Positions 1-9,071 of a stretch of 41,269 nucleotides of DNA are shown piece after piece; positions within the stretch are counted from its first letter, which is position 1; each line of letters starts with the position of its first letter. The translations under genes were made by a program, and so were the position numbers. The stretch spans positions 1 to 41,269 of the forward strand of contig CACHDV010000009.1 of NCBI GenBank assembly GCA_902578675.1. The letters are read 5' to 3'. The notes under the pieces were generated by a model. That model was given only the letters and a program-made list of their open reading frames with translations, was not told the origin of the DNA and did no database searches. This DNA is from an uncultured Alphaproteobacteria bacterium (GTDB lineage Bacteria > Pseudomonadota > Alphaproteobacteria > Thalassobaculales > Thalassobaculaceae).

Positions 1-392
1 AGACAATTGTGGGTAAAATTTGGATTTATCGAGAAATAAAAAGAAGATGTCTGTCAGTTGTTATAATGCCTGGCGAAAAACGTAGATGGGATAACAGGTT
101 CGAAGTATTCCAAAATTTTGATAAAAAGCTGATCGTAGAACCTCTAGGGGAGCAAGGGTGGAGAAAGATCAAAAGAAAAGAAATATCAGGTTTTCCAGAT
201 ATTTTCGATTTTTCGATGCCTTTTCATGCAAGAATAACGATTCCAGTGGCTAGAAGCCTTGACGACGGGCTTATCATACCCCACTTTGATGTAACGGACC
301 AAACCAGTTGCGAAAAGCCGTTGAATGTCATTTCCTGTGACTTCAGGCCTGACGCCTCTTGGGCCTGTGATCTTCAAGCCCCCAAGGTTTAG
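1..392 (+). pseudogene. tilS: TilS C-terminal fragment, 5' end outside window, inverted relative to the TilS N-terminal half
   Basis: The frame is open from the left edge to a TAG at 390-392, about 130 residues. It resembles the C-terminal substrate-binding part of tRNA(Ile)-lysidine synthase: an IWIYRE segment, then MPGEKRRWDNRF, then VEPLGEQGW, then a segment on small-residue-rich FHARITIPVARS and DDGLIIPHF, ending in an FRPD-like tail. These match the order of landmarks I know from alphaproteobacterial TilS C-termini. The matching N-terminal PP-loop half lies immediately to the right on the opposite strand, and the two reading frames meet tail to tail with overlapping stop codons. In this lineage tilS normally follows cpoB on the same strand and is followed by ftsH, so this orientation is abnormal. 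It may be an inversion, or a chimeric join in the assembly. The GTG at 9 is unlikely to be a real start because the frame is open before it. Confidence 0.6.
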
Positions 393-949
393 GGCTTCAG
401 TCGACTTTTAGAAATTTTTAATAAAGGACGATGTATGCGTAAGCCACCAACAACGGTGTTACGGCGCATTCCGCTTAAGCCTTCAGGTCCACTATGCGCT
501 AAAATGCGCATACAAATAGTTTCCATCTGGTCCTCAATCGTATGAGCTAGCATCACCACATCTACCAGGTTGATTCTGCACCAATCGCCAAGAAGTTGAA
601 ATCGCCATTTACGTGCAAAGGCCTGTATTCCATGGCGCGGAGAAGGTTGATCTAACAGAAGTGTCACATGCGAAATTCCCCGTTTCGTCAGCCAACTCTT
701 CACTTGCGCGGCCTCTCTTGCTGACTCTTTTCTAAGACCATGGTCAACGGTTAATGCAGTTATTTTGACACCATTTTCTTTCCCCCAACTGTGCGCTAGC
801 AGACAAAGAGCTAAACTGTCTGCACCTCCCGAAACGCCTACGGCAACGTGCTGGTATTTTCCATTTACATTCGACATCTGCATCAAATTTAGAAATTCAT
901 GATCATTTATCGGCTGAGTGGTGAGGTTATTTGTATTATCTAAGATCAA
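389..949 (-). pseudogene. tilS: tRNA(Ile)-lysidine synthase, N-terminal half only (3'-truncated)
   Basis: TilS uses ATP to attach lysine to C34 of tRNA-Ile(CAU) in the cytoplasm. The PP-loop ATP-binding motif SGGADSLAL lies near residue 40, followed by TVDHGLR and the AREAAQV helix, all standard for the N-terminal N-type ATP pyrophosphatase domain. The frame keeps family-like sequence up to RPLLKISKSRL and then ends abruptly two residues later at a TAA (391-389). A full TilS would be expected to be over 400 residues; only 186 are here. The frame opens with TTG at 949, five bases after the cpoB stop; an ATG at 883 is an alternative start. Position after cpoB on the same strand matches the usual order. 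The rest of the protein appears on the plus strand at 1-392, so as drawn the gene cannot make a complete enzyme. Confidence 0.75.
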
Positions 950-954
950 GGCTC

Positions 955-2004
955 TTATGCCGGACAGCCATGGCGCTTACGCTCATTTATCGCCCGGCGG
1001 GTCAAGCTTTTGGAGCTATTTGGAAATTCTGATAATAGCTGCGCAAAAGCAATACAGGCATCTGCTCGACGTTCTAATTTTAGAAGTGACAGCCCCAATT
1101 TTAGAAGATTATCCGGAGTTTTAGAACTTTTAGAGTGCTGCTCGTACCCAGAAATAAAGATTTCGGCAGCATCTTCGTATTTTCCTCTTGTGTAATATGT
1201 CTCTCCTAACCAATACATAGCATTGGGTACTAGAGGGTCGTCGGGATGCGTTGTCAGAAATTCTTTCAGTGCAAGCTCTGCTTTTTGAAACTCTCTTTTA
1301 CGCAAATATCCAAAAGCGGATTTATATCGCGTTTTGGCATCACCTTCTGGCAACAATCGATTCCACTTTTTAGCAGAACCCACATTTATACTTGATAACG
1401 ACTTCCGGTTTTGTTTAGCCGTCTTACTTGCGTCTTGTGGATTACTAGAAGATTGGATTTGTTTTTTAGCAAGATCATCGTGACTTATATACCCCAGAAC
1501 ACCGGGTTTAGAAACTTGATTGGACGCGACAATCTCACTTCCATTCGATTTTTTATCGTCAAGCATGCCCGTGGTTTGTTCTGAGTTTTCCTTTAATGAA
1601 TTTTTTGCTTCCAACGACGCTAAACGCGCATCCAGGTCCGAAATTAAGTTATCGAGCCGATTGTTCAGCTCTTCAGCAACACCTTGAAGTGACCTAACTA
1701 GTGCTTCAAGGTTTTGAAGTTTAACTATCGTACTCGCCATGGAATCTGTTTTTGGAAAGACTTGTTTTCCTAAATTACTCCTAGCTTCTTTGTCATCTCT
1801 TGTAATTTTTTTTGGAACACTGTCTAATCGCTGTTCTGAAAAAAGATGGATGTGAAGATCTTTTATTTCTAGTTCAAGACGCTTTAGCCTGTTTTCAATA
1901 TCTGAGTTTAAACTAGATTGCGCTTCCGCATTTTGTGTAACGGCCTGGATAAAAAAAGTAAAAAGCCAAAGTAACGCTATTTTCTGCGATAGTTTATTCC
2001 GCAT
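955..2004 (-). CDS. cpoB: Tol-Pal system protein CpoB (YbgF), periplasmic TPR protein
   Basis: CpoB coordinates peptidoglycan synthesis with Tol-Pal driven outer-membrane constriction at the division site. The chosen ATG at 2004 gives a 349-residue protein starting with a signal peptide (MRNKLSQKIALLWLF..., cleavage near AEA). The frame extends up to a GTG at 2031, but that would put nine residues before the signal. After the signal comes a coiled-coil segment (IENRLKRLELEIKDL and a second heptad-rich stretch ending in LDARLASLEAK), a low-complexity linker, and a C-terminal run of tetratricopeptide repeats (AFGYLRKREFQKAELAL, AMYWLGETYYTRGKYEDAA, LLKLGLSLLKL). This order is that of CpoB. It lies after pal, separated by a hairpin terminator, and just before tilS. 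Confidence 0.9.
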   Translation of the reverse strand: MRNKLSQKIALLWLFTFFIQAVTQNAEAQSSLNSDIENRLKRLELEIKDLHIHLFSEQRLDSVPKKITRDDKEARSNLGKQVFPKTDSMASTIVKLQNLEALVRSLQGVAEELNNRLDNLISDLDARLASLEAKNSLKENSEQTTGMLDDKKSNGSEIVASNQVSKPGVLGYISHDDLAKKQIQSSSNPQDASKTAKQNRKSLSSINVGSAKKWNRLLPEGDAKTRYKSAFGYLRKREFQKAELALKEFLTTHPDDPLVPNAMYWLGETYYTRGKYEDAAEIFISGYEQHSKSSKTPDNLLKLGLSLLKLERRADACIAFAQLLSEFPNSSKSLTRRAINERKRHGCPA

Positions 2005-2077
2005 AATCTGATGCCAACTACTAGTTTGCACAATCTCTAATTGCTGCTGTTGTAATTCTAAAATGTGTAGAAATTAA

Positions 2078-2108
2078 GGCGCCATCCGATTTTAATTTAG
2101 ATGGCGCC
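2078..2108 (-). terminator. Hairpin terminator between pal and cpoB
   Basis: A perfect 9-bp inverted repeat, GGCGCCATC at 2078-2086 and GATGGCGCC at 2100-2108, encloses a 13-base AT-rich loop. On the minus strand the stem is followed by TTAATTTCT, a short imperfect U-run, so it can act as an intrinsic terminator or attenuator after pal and reduce transcription into cpoB. I infer the function from structure and position. Confidence 0.6.
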
Positions 2109-2134
2109 CTTGCTACAATTTACCAAGAAGTGAA

Positions 2135-2659
2135 CTAGTCTACGACCGTTACACCTCTGCGGTTCTGCATCCATGAACCTTTGTTATTACCTAGCGCGGT
2201 TGGACGCTCTTTACCGTAACTTATTGTGCTAATTCGTCCACCATCAATCCCACGCGCGACCAGATAGTCTTTAACGGAACTTGCTCTTCGTTCTCCTAGA
2301 GCCAAGTTATACTCACGCGTCCCTCTTTCATCACAGTGACCTTCCACTGTTACACGCACACTCGGATATTTTTGAAGCCATAATGCTTGGCCATCGAGTG
2401 TTGATTGGGCGGATGGGGTTAGATCTGATTTATCATACCCAAAGAATACTCTATCCCCAACTTCGGCTATAAACTCTTCTTTTGAACCCGGTTTTAGAGC
2501 AGATGAACCTACCCCAGCGGAGGTCCCGCTGCCAGAGGATGAACCAGTGGTACTTGATACAGTACCAGTTCCACTAGACCCGCTCGATATGTCCTGATCC
2601 TGAGCGCAAGCAGATATCAAGACTGCGGAGGCCAAAAGTGCTAAAATCTTTAGTCGCAT
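2135..2659 (-). CDS. pal: Peptidoglycan-associated lipoprotein Pal
   Basis: Pal anchors the outer membrane to peptidoglycan and is the outer-membrane partner of TolB. The 174-residue product starts with a lipoprotein signal peptide and lipobox LISAC, with the cysteine near residue 18. A Ser/Gly/Thr-rich linker of about 35 residues follows. The rest is an OmpA-like domain: FFGYDKSDLTPSAQSTL, VEGHCDERGTREYNLALGERR and a NRRGVTVV end. The Asp of GHCDERG and the Arg of GERRA correspond to the residues that bind diaminopimelate in this family. It lies downstream of tolB with about 155 bases between, and a hairpin terminator follows it. Assignment is secure. Confidence 0.97.
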   Translation of the reverse strand: MRLKILALLASAVLISACAQDQDISSGSSGTGTVSSTTGSSSGSGTSAGVGSSALKPGSKEEFIAEVGDRVFFGYDKSDLTPSAQSTLDGQALWLQKYPSVRVTVEGHCDERGTREYNLALGERRASSVKDYLVARGIDGGRISTISYGKERPTALGNNKGSWMQNRRGVTVVD

Positions 2660-2815
2660 AATCTACCTCTTAAAAAACATGGTTAGGTCTACCATCCAAA
2701 CCAACGTGGGTCCGAACGTGAAAATACAGTTATTTAGTACTTTGTAACAGAGTGCCGATGAATTAACCAAACAAAATAAACTAAATTACAAATAAAATTC
2801 GATTCTCTCTCATTT

Positions 2816-4168
2816 TTACGGGTTAATCGGCGACCATGCAGGGTCAGAGGCGTCCAATGGTGTGACAATCTCACGCTCATTGTACCCTGTTAAATCAATT
2901 GAAAATAATTTTACAGACCTGGTAACACCGTTTGCAGTCGGTGTCATTTGCCTAAAAAACATCAAAACACGCCCATTTGGCGCCCAAGTTGGTGACTCTA
3001 CAAGATAACCGTCGGCTAAAATCCGCTCATTCTTGCCATTAGGCTGCATCACTCCAATAAAAAATTTACCTTTAAACATCTTAGTAAAGGCTATTAAGTC
3101 GCCGCGCGGCGACCAGACAGGCGTTGCATAACGACCCTTTCCAAAACTTATCCTTTTTATCCCACGACCGTTCGAATTCATAACATATAGCTGTTGCGTG
3201 CCGCCTCTATCAGAATTAAAGACTATCTGTGAACCATCGGGGGAATATGTTGGAGATGTATCAATAGAAGGACTTTGGGTTAGTTGTTGAACTCTTCTCG
3301 TCGCCAAATCCATTGTATAAATATCCGTAACACCGTTTTTTGCAAGGCTCATAATAACTTTTGACCCATCTGGCGAAAACCTAGGAGCAAAAGTCATACC
3401 TGGAAAGTCGCCTAGAACTTCCTGCTGGCCAGTATCAATGTTAAAGATATAAACTCTCGGTTTTCTATCGTAGTAGGCTAAGTAGGTAATTTCCTGCATG
3501 GTTGGTGAAAACCGGGGTGTCAACACAAGGTCTGATCCATCAGTTAGAAAACGGTGGTTAGCCCCATCTTGGTCCATAATTGCCAATCTTTTGACTCGCT
3601 TGTCTGCGTCACCGCTCTCTGAGATATAGACTATTCTTGTGTCAAAATAGCCGTCCTCTCCCGTGATTCTCTTATAAATTAAATCCGAAATAATATGTGC
3701 TACACGCCGCCAATTCTTTGGAGTGGTAAAATATGCGTTTCCCACCATTTGTTGCTCAGCAAAAACATCCCAAAGACGAAATTGAACGTTTAATCGACCC
3801 TCGGCATCGATGTTTACGGCCCCGTGAACCATTGCTTGAGCATTAAGAACACGCCAATTACCGAATTGAGGACGTAAATCCATTTCTATTGACTTTTCTA
3901 GAAAAGCTTTTGAGTCTATCGGTGCGAATAAGCCTGAGCGCTCCAGATTAGCTGAAATAACAGTCGAGATTTTCTTTCCAATATTTTTATTTTTAATCCC
4001 ATCTGATTTAAAAATAGTAACCGCGATTGGCATGGGATCAGCACGCCCCTGTGTTACGTCTATCCTTAACTCTGCCTGGCTGCTCTGGCATATCAAGTAA
4101 AAAGCAGCAAAATAAATACAAAGTGTCCGCATTTTTAGGTACTTTAAACGTAACAAATTAGTCTCCAT
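2816..4168 (-). CDS. tolB: Tol-Pal system beta-propeller protein TolB
   Basis: TolB is the periplasmic protein that binds Pal and is pulled on by TolA. The 450-residue product has an N-terminal signal region ending SSQA, then the TolB N-terminal domain ([18 protein letters not shown], then [11 protein letters not shown]) and a six-bladed propeller shown by repeated blades such as [30 protein letters not shown] and [14 protein letters not shown]. The end DPAWSPINP is typical. The ATG at 4168 has an AAGGG about ten bases upstream; the ATG at 4132 would give a more compact 20-residue signal peptide and is a real alternative. It starts 20 bases after tolA ends. Confidence 0.96.
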   Translation of the reverse strand: METNLLRLKYLKMRTLCIYFAAFYLICQSSQAELRIDVTQGRADPMPIAVTIFKSDGIKNKNIGKKISTVISANLERSGLFAPIDSKAFLEKSIEMDLRPQFGNWRVLNAQAMVHGAVNIDAEGRLNVQFRLWDVFAEQQMVGNAYFTTPKNWRRVAHIISDLIYKRITGEDGYFDTRIVYISESGDADKRVKRLAIMDQDGANHRFLTDGSDLVLTPRFSPTMQEITYLAYYDRKPRVYIFNIDTGQQEVLGDFPGMTFAPRFSPDGSKVIMSLAKNGVTDIYTMDLATRRVQQLTQSPSIDTSPTYSPDGSQIVFNSDRGGTQQLYVMNSNGRGIKRISFGKGRYATPVWSPRGDLIAFTKMFKGKFFIGVMQPNGKNERILADGYLVESPTWAPNGRVLMFFRQMTPTANGVTRSVKLFSIDLTGYNEREIVTPLDASDPAWSPINP

Positions 4169-4187
4169 AAAAAATAGCCCTTACGAA

Positions 4188-5057
4188 TCATTGTAACATA
4201 TTTTTTGGGTCAAAGTTGAAAGTAAATGATTTCCAAACCTCATATTTTCCTACTGGCAGCTTTAAAGGAATACAGTCTGGGTGGCTCAGAGCACGTAAAG
4301 CACTTTCAGCCGCCGCTCGGAAAAACGGGTCAGAATTCATTCTAGCTCCATCCAAAACTCGAGCCGTTCGAACGGTTGCATCTGTGTTCATTCTCATCTC
4401 AATTTCAACGCTCAGTGCTTCAGCTTGACGAGCGCCCGCAGCAATATTCCAACACCCCGCAATTTGCTGACGAAGCACATCTATTTCACTTATCGTCACT
4501 TTTTGATTTTCCCGAAAGTCGCCATTACTGCGGTTTTTGGATAATTTCCTCAATCTATCGCCTATCGTTTTCTTTTCAATACGATTACTTTGATTCAATT
4601 TTTCATTTTTCAGGTTTTTCAAAAGACTAGTGAACTGCTTTTTTATAGGGCGCTTCGTCGGTTTTGGGTTCTTACCTGTTTTAACCATTGGACGGGGTTT
4701 TGGCTTCGTTTTAGGTTTGGTAGCTTTTAATTTTGCAGGCTTAGGTCGTACACTCGGCTTTGCCTCAGGCACAGGAACAGTTTTATCTCTAGCTAATTGA
4801 GGTTTTTTGTTTTCTGGGAGTGAAGCGCTTTTCTGTCTCGCAAATTGTTTTGTATTAGGCGATTTAGTCTTACTCTTTTTCTTTGGCTGAGTGTCAATAT
4901 CTGGTGGTAGATTAGTGACTTTTGCTACATCAGCTAATTTTACAAAAATTAACTGATCTAGTTTTGGTGGCTCGCGCTTTATATGCGGCAAACCAAGCCA
5001 AACTATTAAAACTACTAACAGGTGTAATGCACCAGATGATATAAACCCAAGTTTCAT
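4188..5057 (-). CDS. tolA: TolA, periplasm-spanning energy transducer of the Tol-Pal system
   Basis: TolA links the TolQR motor in the inner membrane to TolB and Pal. The 289-residue protein has one N-terminal membrane segment (about residues 6-22, SGALHLLVVLIVWLGLPHI), then a long Lys/Pro-rich middle (about residues 50-150) rather than the Ala-rich helix of enterobacterial TolA. A C-terminal globular domain of about 100 residues follows, with GCWNIAAGARQAEALSVEI and SALRALSHPDCIPL, carrying the two cysteines expected in this domain. Identification rests on this architecture and on its place between tolR and tolB. It starts 15 bases after the tolR stop, with a CAGAGA ribosome site. Confidence 0.93.
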   Translation of the reverse strand: MKLGFISSGALHLLVVLIVWLGLPHIKREPPKLDQLIFVKLADVAKVTNLPPDIDTQPKKKSKTKSPNTKQFARQKSASLPENKKPQLARDKTVPVPEAKPSVRPKPAKLKATKPKTKPKPRPMVKTGKNPKPTKRPIKKQFTSLLKNLKNEKLNQSNRIEKKTIGDRLRKLSKNRSNGDFRENQKVTISEIDVLRQQIAGCWNIAAGARQAEALSVEIEMRMNTDATVRTARVLDGARMNSDPFFRAAAESALRALSHPDCIPLKLPVGKYEVWKSFTFNFDPKNMLQ

Positions 5058-5072
5058 CCAAATTCTCTGGGG

Positions 5073-5546
5073 TTATTGAACGTTTTCTTTTGGAAACGCT
5101 TCAATTTCACTCTTCAGGTTTGCTAGGTCTGTTCTTAGAGCAATTACTTGAATACCAGCATTCCTTATCTCACCGGCCACCACCGCTATTGCTCCGTAAT
5201 TCAGTCGCGCGTCCCCTCTTAGATGCACTTTGATTTTTGGGTTTGCCGACTTCATTTGAGCTAATTGTGGTGCTAATGAAGAAAGCGGTATCTCTTTTTT
5301 ATTTATGTAAATACGCTTATCCTCATCAACTTCGACATTTAAAGGTGTGTCATCATCTGCAATTATATACTCTTTACTTACCTTCGGTAGTTGAACGGGG
5401 ATCCCTAGCACAAGAAGGGGAGCCGTAACCATAAAGACAACTAGAAGCACCAACATTACGTCTACGAAAGGTGTAACATTAATTTCGCTAATTGGCCGGG
5501 ATCTTTTTTTCCGCTCGGCAGCGCGGTTATTGGTTTGCACTCCCAA
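5073..5546 (-). CDS. tolR: TolR, inner-membrane stator subunit of the Tol-Pal motor
   Basis: TolR (157 residues) is the ExbD/TolR-type partner of TolQ. It has a short cytoplasmic N-terminus, one membrane helix that begins with INVTPFVDVMLVLLVVFMV (about residues 22-40) and a periplasmic domain ending in LRTDLANLKSEIEAF. The Asp in PFVD is the ion-carrying residue of this family. The gene sits two bases after the tolQ stop, which fits translational coupling of the motor subunits. Confidence 0.96.
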   Translation of the reverse strand: MGVQTNNRAAERKKRSRPISEINVTPFVDVMLVLLVVFMVTAPLLVLGIPVQLPKVSKEYIIADDDTPLNVEVDEDKRIYINKKEIPLSSLAPQLAQMKSANPKIKVHLRGDARLNYGAIAVVAGEIRNAGIQVIALRTDLANLKSEIEAFPKENVQ

Positions 5547-5548
5547 TA

Positions 5549-6274
5549 TTACGCTCCCTTGTCTAAGTTTCTTGAGAGTATAGAGATGAATTCTGCCGCA
5601 AATCCCTCCAGGTTTTGCGCAAAACGGTCCAAGTCATGACTAATTTTGTTGTATGCTACTACAGCAGGTATAGCGGCGATTAGCCCTAACGCTGTTGCGA
5701 ATAGCGCTTCTGCAATACCAGGAGCGACCACCGATAATGCTGTCGTTTTAGTCGCTGCAATGGCTTGGAAGGCATCCATTATACCCCAAACCGTTCCGAA
5801 TAGACCAACGAAGGGTGCGGTAGACCCAACAGACGCTAAAAACGACATATTTTTCTCAAGACGTTCCATTTCGCGATCTATGGTTAGATTCATTATTTGT
5901 TGTATGCGCGCTCTAAGGCTACCTCTCGCCTCCTCACTCTTCCGAGCAAGATCTTTAGAATTCCTCCATTCTCTCATTGCTTCTGAAAAAACTAAAGACA
6001 TTGGATCGTGCGGGTTGTTTCCTATTCTGTCGTAAAGCTCTTCAATAGATCCACCAGACCAGAAACTATCCTCAAAAGCTCTAACGTGGGCCCTCAATCC
6101 CCTTAATTTGAGAATTTTATCAAAAATGATCGTCCAGCTGAAAATGGAGACGACTATGAGACCTAACATCACCGCTTTCACTACTGGATCAGCAGCTAAA
6201 AATAAGCCCATTATGGAGAGGTCTTTGTCGACCGATCCTCCTAACTGAACACTATCTACAATAGCTTGCTCCAT
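5549..6274 (-). CDS. tolQ: TolQ, proton-channel subunit of the Tol-Pal motor
   Basis: TolQ (241 residues) forms the pentameric channel that drives TolA. Three membrane helices are visible: about residues 30-50 (VVKAVMLGLIVVSIFSWTI), about 145-165 (containing GLFGTVWGIMDAF) and about 180-205 (GIAEALFATALGLIAAIPAVVA). A cytoplasmic loop with charged, RE-rich sequence lies between helices 1 and 2. These motifs are diagnostic of TolQ/ExbB. It is 14 bases after ybgC and directly before tolR. Confidence 0.97.
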   Translation of the reverse strand: MEQAIVDSVQLGGSVDKDLSIMGLFLAADPVVKAVMLGLIVVSIFSWTIIFDKILKLRGLRAHVRAFEDSFWSGGSIEELYDRIGNNPHDPMSLVFSEAMREWRNSKDLARKSEEARGSLRARIQQIMNLTIDREMERLEKNMSFLASVGSTAPFVGLFGTVWGIMDAFQAIAATKTTALSVVAPGIAEALFATALGLIAAIPAVVAYNKISHDLDRFAQNLEGFAAEFISILSRNLDKGA

Positions 6275-6288
6275 TTAGACCACCATTT

Positions 6289-6762
6289 CTAAAATTCGTT
6301 TATGATTAATTTGCCTGAGATGGCTGTTTTTAACTCTTTTGGCAAACGCTTTGCCTTCCCCATGGCGCTGACACATGCAATTTCCGTTTCTATGGAAACA
6401 AGCAAATCATCTGTTGTTTTTTTTTCGTTAATTCTATGGATCGTTTGCTCAAGAAAAATCCGCGCGCCCGTAAGCTTATTAAAACACGTTCGTACTTCAA
6501 CCATGTCATCCAAGACAGCAGGGGTGATGTATTCAACGTTGCACCGACGAACCGTTAACAAAATATTTTGATCTTTAGTTAAACGACTTTGATAAAATCC
6601 AAGGGCCCGCAGCGCTTCTGTCCTAGCATGTTCTGCGATAGTTAGGTATTCTGTGTGATAGACAATTCCTCCTGCGTCAGTGGCGTCATAATAAATCCTT
6701 GTTCTAAAACTGTGCATTCCACTAGACCAGGGTATATCTGCTAAATTTATTTTAGTCATCAT
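6289..6762 (-). CDS. ybgC: Acyl-CoA thioesterase YbgC (hotdog fold)
   Basis: YbgC is the short hotdog thioesterase encoded at the head of most tol-pal clusters; in E. coli it associates with phospholipid-synthesis enzymes. The family signature [19 protein letters not shown] is present, with the catalytic Asp in DAGG. The frame is open further upstream inside ruvB, but the likely start is one of two adjacent ATGs at 6762 or 6759 that overlap the ruvB stop (ATGATGACTAA), which gives about 157 residues, close to the family's usual size of about 135-150. The overlap with ruvB indicates translational coupling. Confidence 0.93.
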   Translation of the reverse strand: MMTKINLADIPWSSGMHSFRTRIYYDATDAGGIVYHTEYLTIAEHARTEALRALGFYQSRLTKDQNILLTVRRCNVEYITPAVLDDMVEVRTCFNKLTGARIFLEQTIHRINEKKTTDDLLVSIETEIACVSAMGKAKRLPKELKTAISGKLIINEF

Positions 6763-7855
6763 AAGCATCAGACCTAATAGACTGATAAATATCCCGCTTA
6801 TCATTTGACAGCATCTCAAGCTGAGCTTGCTTCTTCTTCGGCTTCAGTCCGAGGTAGTCATACGCATTTGAGGAAAGCACTCTACCTCTTGGGGTTCTAT
6901 CGATGAATCCTTGCTGCAAAAGATATGGTTCAATAACTTCTTCTATGACATCTCTCTGTTCAGAGAGAGCCGCAGCCAGTGTATCAACCCCTACAGGACC
7001 TCCAGAATAGTTACTGGCGATACAATTCAAATAACGTTTATCCATAGCATCCAAACCCAGGTTATCAACTTCTAGGCGTCCCAATGCTGCATCAGCAGCT
7101 TTTGAATCAATCACCTCACTAAAAAGAACTCCTTCAAAATCTCTGACGCGACGTAATAAGCGCCCTGCGACCCTTGGAGTACCTCTTGATCGCCTTGCTA
7201 TTTCGTTTGCACCATCGGTTGTTATGTTGAATGATAATTTGTCGGCAACTCGCTTGATTATTTCCTCCAACTCATCTTCGGCATAAAATTGCAATCGCAT
7301 TGGAATTCCAAAACGATCTCTCAGTGGGGTGGTTATCAAGCCGGAACGAGTTGTGGCGGCAATTAAAGTAAATGGCGGTAGATCTATCCTTAATGATCGA
7401 GCTGCCGGCCCCTCTCCTATCATCAAGTCTAACTGAAAGTCCTCCATTGCGGGATAAAGTACTTCTTCTATACTTGGGTTCAAACGATGGATTTCGTCAA
7501 TAAACAAAACATCTTTAGGTGATAAGTTAGTCAATAGAGCCGACAAATCGCCGGCCTTTGTAATAGTGGGACCCGACGTCATTCTAAAGTTAACCCCTAA
7601 TTCGCGGGCTACAATTTGCGCTAATGTTGTCTTTCCCAAACCTGGTGGCCCATGCAACAAGACGTGATCCATCGCTTCTTGGCGACCTTTTGCAGCATCT
7701 ATAAAAACGCGTAAGTTGCCTCTGATTTGCCTCTGACCTATAAATTCTTCTAAATTCTGAGGTCGCAATGAGCTATTCTGATAATCGTCATCAGCGACCT
7801 CCAGATTGACTATACGCTCGTTATCATTTTTATTTCTTGTATTCTTCTCACTCAC
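6752..7855 (-). CDS. ruvB: Holliday junction branch-migration ATPase RuvB
   Basis: RuvB is the hexameric AAA+ motor that drives branch migration with RuvA. The 367-residue protein has Walker [10 protein letters not shown] (about residues 69-77), Walker [11 protein letters not shown], sensor-I region [18 protein letters not shown] and the C-terminal winged-helix domain ([31 protein letters not shown] and RTPRGR). Length is close to the usual 330-350, with a somewhat longer N-terminus. Its start overlaps the ruvA stop by four bases and its end overlaps ybgC. Confidence 0.98.
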   Translation of the reverse strand: MSEKNTRNKNDNERIVNLEVADDDYQNSSLRPQNLEEFIGQRQIRGNLRVFIDAAKGRQEAMDHVLLHGPPGLGKTTLAQIVARELGVNFRMTSGPTITKAGDLSALLTNLSPKDVLFIDEIHRLNPSIEEVLYPAMEDFQLDLMIGEGPAARSLRIDLPPFTLIAATTRSGLITTPLRDRFGIPMRLQFYAEDELEEIIKRVADKLSFNITTDGANEIARRSRGTPRVAGRLLRRVRDFEGVLFSEVIDSKAADAALGRLEVDNLGLDAMDKRYLNCIASNYSGGPVGVDTLAAALSEQRDVIEEVIEPYLLQQGFIDRTPRGRVLSSNAYDYLGLKPKKKQAQLEMLSNDKRDIYQSIRSDAYDD

Positions 7856-8457
7856 GAAGCTAGCTCCTTAAGTGTCGCGGCTACAAGCTTGTCTAATGTT
7901 TCAGTGTTCGTTGGTTCGCTACTTGCTTGAGCCACTGCTTTTTGCGCTTCAAAACGGCTGAACCCTAAGTTCACCATTGCTGAGATTGTATCTGCTAATA
8001 GTGCATTATCTTGATTTTTGATTATTTCAGTGTTGCTAACATTGCCTACAAAGACCCCATCTACTTTGTCCTTTAGTTCGGAGACAATTCTTGACGCAAG
8101 TTTTTGGCCAACCCCGTCAGCTCTAACAAACATTGTTTTATCTTCACTCAAAAGGGAATTCATAATATCGTCTGAATTTAGCACGCTTAATATTGCAAGA
8201 GCAGCTTTCGAACCAACACCTTGTACCGTTTGCAGCGTTTGAAACCAGCGCTTTTCATCGTCCGAATAGAATGCGTATAAATGAATATGGTCTTCTCGAA
8301 CATGCGTCTCAACCAAAACTGTCACAATCTCTCCAACGCTACCAAGCTGGTTCAGTGTTCGACTCGACGCAAACACGGAATATCCAACACCAGCAACGTC
8401 GATAATAGCGCCATTATCACTAACGGTATCAAGGCGACCCGTTAACTTGCCTATCAT
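7852..8457 (-). CDS. ruvA: Holliday junction branch-migration complex subunit RuvA
   Basis: RuvA tetramers hold the four-way junction open for RuvB. The 201-residue protein shows the N-terminal OB-fold ([26 protein letters not shown]), two helix-hairpin-helix regions ([16 protein letters not shown] and [19 protein letters not shown]), a flexible linker and the C-terminal three-helix domain that binds RuvB ([20 protein letters not shown]). It overlaps ruvC and ruvB by four bases each, as in a tightly coupled operon. Confidence 0.97.
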   Translation of the reverse strand: MIGKLTGRLDTVSDNGAIIDVAGVGYSVFASSRTLNQLGSVGEIVTVLVETHVREDHIHLYAFYSDDEKRWFQTLQTVQGVGSKAALAILSVLNSDDIMNSLLSEDKTMFVRADGVGQKLASRIVSELKDKVDGVFVGNVSNTEIIKNQDNALLADTISAMVNLGFSRFEAQKAVAQASSEPTNTETLDKLVAATLKELAS

Positions 8458-9068
8458 CGTAGGACTTCCTTGATTAATGCTCGATTTATTAGTTCATTCA
8501 TTCCATTAGTAATTGTTTTTGACGACTTTCTTCGCAGGTTTTTGCCATTGGCGCTCCGAAGCCTTAGATCCACCCCTTGATAGTGCGCATGACAAATGGC
8601 TACGGCGAGTGCGTCAGCAGAGTCAGCGGACGTTACATTTATTCTAGGTAAAAATTTGCCAACCATTATCTTTATTTGATCTTTACTGGCGTGACCCACC
8701 CCGACCAATGACTTTTTAATTCGATTAGGAGCATATTCGGTTATCGCGATATTGGATAACGCAGGAGCGAGCAATAACGCTCCTCTGGCAAGACCAAGCT
8801 TCAGAGTAGAAGCACCATTTTGATTTACAAATGTCTCTTCTGCAGCGGCTGTAACAGGTCCGAAGTCTTCAACTATCTTTAGAAGGTCCTGGTGTAAAAC
8901 AACAAGCCGCTCTACAAGCTCAAGTTTATGCGAAGGCGTTATGGTGCCGTGGGCGACGTGACGAATGTGACTGCCATCATAATCCACTATTCCCCATCCA
9001 GCGCGACGCAATCCTGGGTCAAGGCCAAGTATTCTGGTGTAATTTCCTTTTGTCACTTTACCCAACAT
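8454..9068 (-). CDS. ruvC: Crossover junction endodeoxyribonuclease RuvC
   Basis: RuvC resolves Holliday junctions by symmetric nicking. The four acidic active-site residues can be placed: Asp in ILGLDPGL, Glu in AAEETFVNQN, and two Asp in SADSADALAVA. VGVGHASKDQI is also family-typical. At 204 residues it is longer than the usual about 170, with a basic C-terminal tail (LRRKSSK and beyond). It begins three bases after the yebC stop and overlaps ruvA. Confidence 0.97.
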   Translation of the reverse strand: MLGKVTKGNYTRILGLDPGLRRAGWGIVDYDGSHIRHVAHGTITPSHKLELVERLVVLHQDLLKIVEDFGPVTAAAEETFVNQNGASTLKLGLARGALLLAPALSNIAITEYAPNRIKKSLVGVGHASKDQIKIMVGKFLPRINVTSADSADALAVAICHAHYQGVDLRLRSANGKNLRRKSSKTITNGMNELINRALIKEVLR

Positions 9069-9071
9069 ACC

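Noticed and set aside
186-377. Minus-strand open frame under the TilS C-terminal fragment
   Set aside because: It is a shadow of the plus-strand frame, which carries the recognisable TilS features.
4640-4860. Lys/Pro-rich tract as a repeat array
   Set aside because: It is the normal low-complexity middle domain of TolA; the DNA shows no regular repeat unit.
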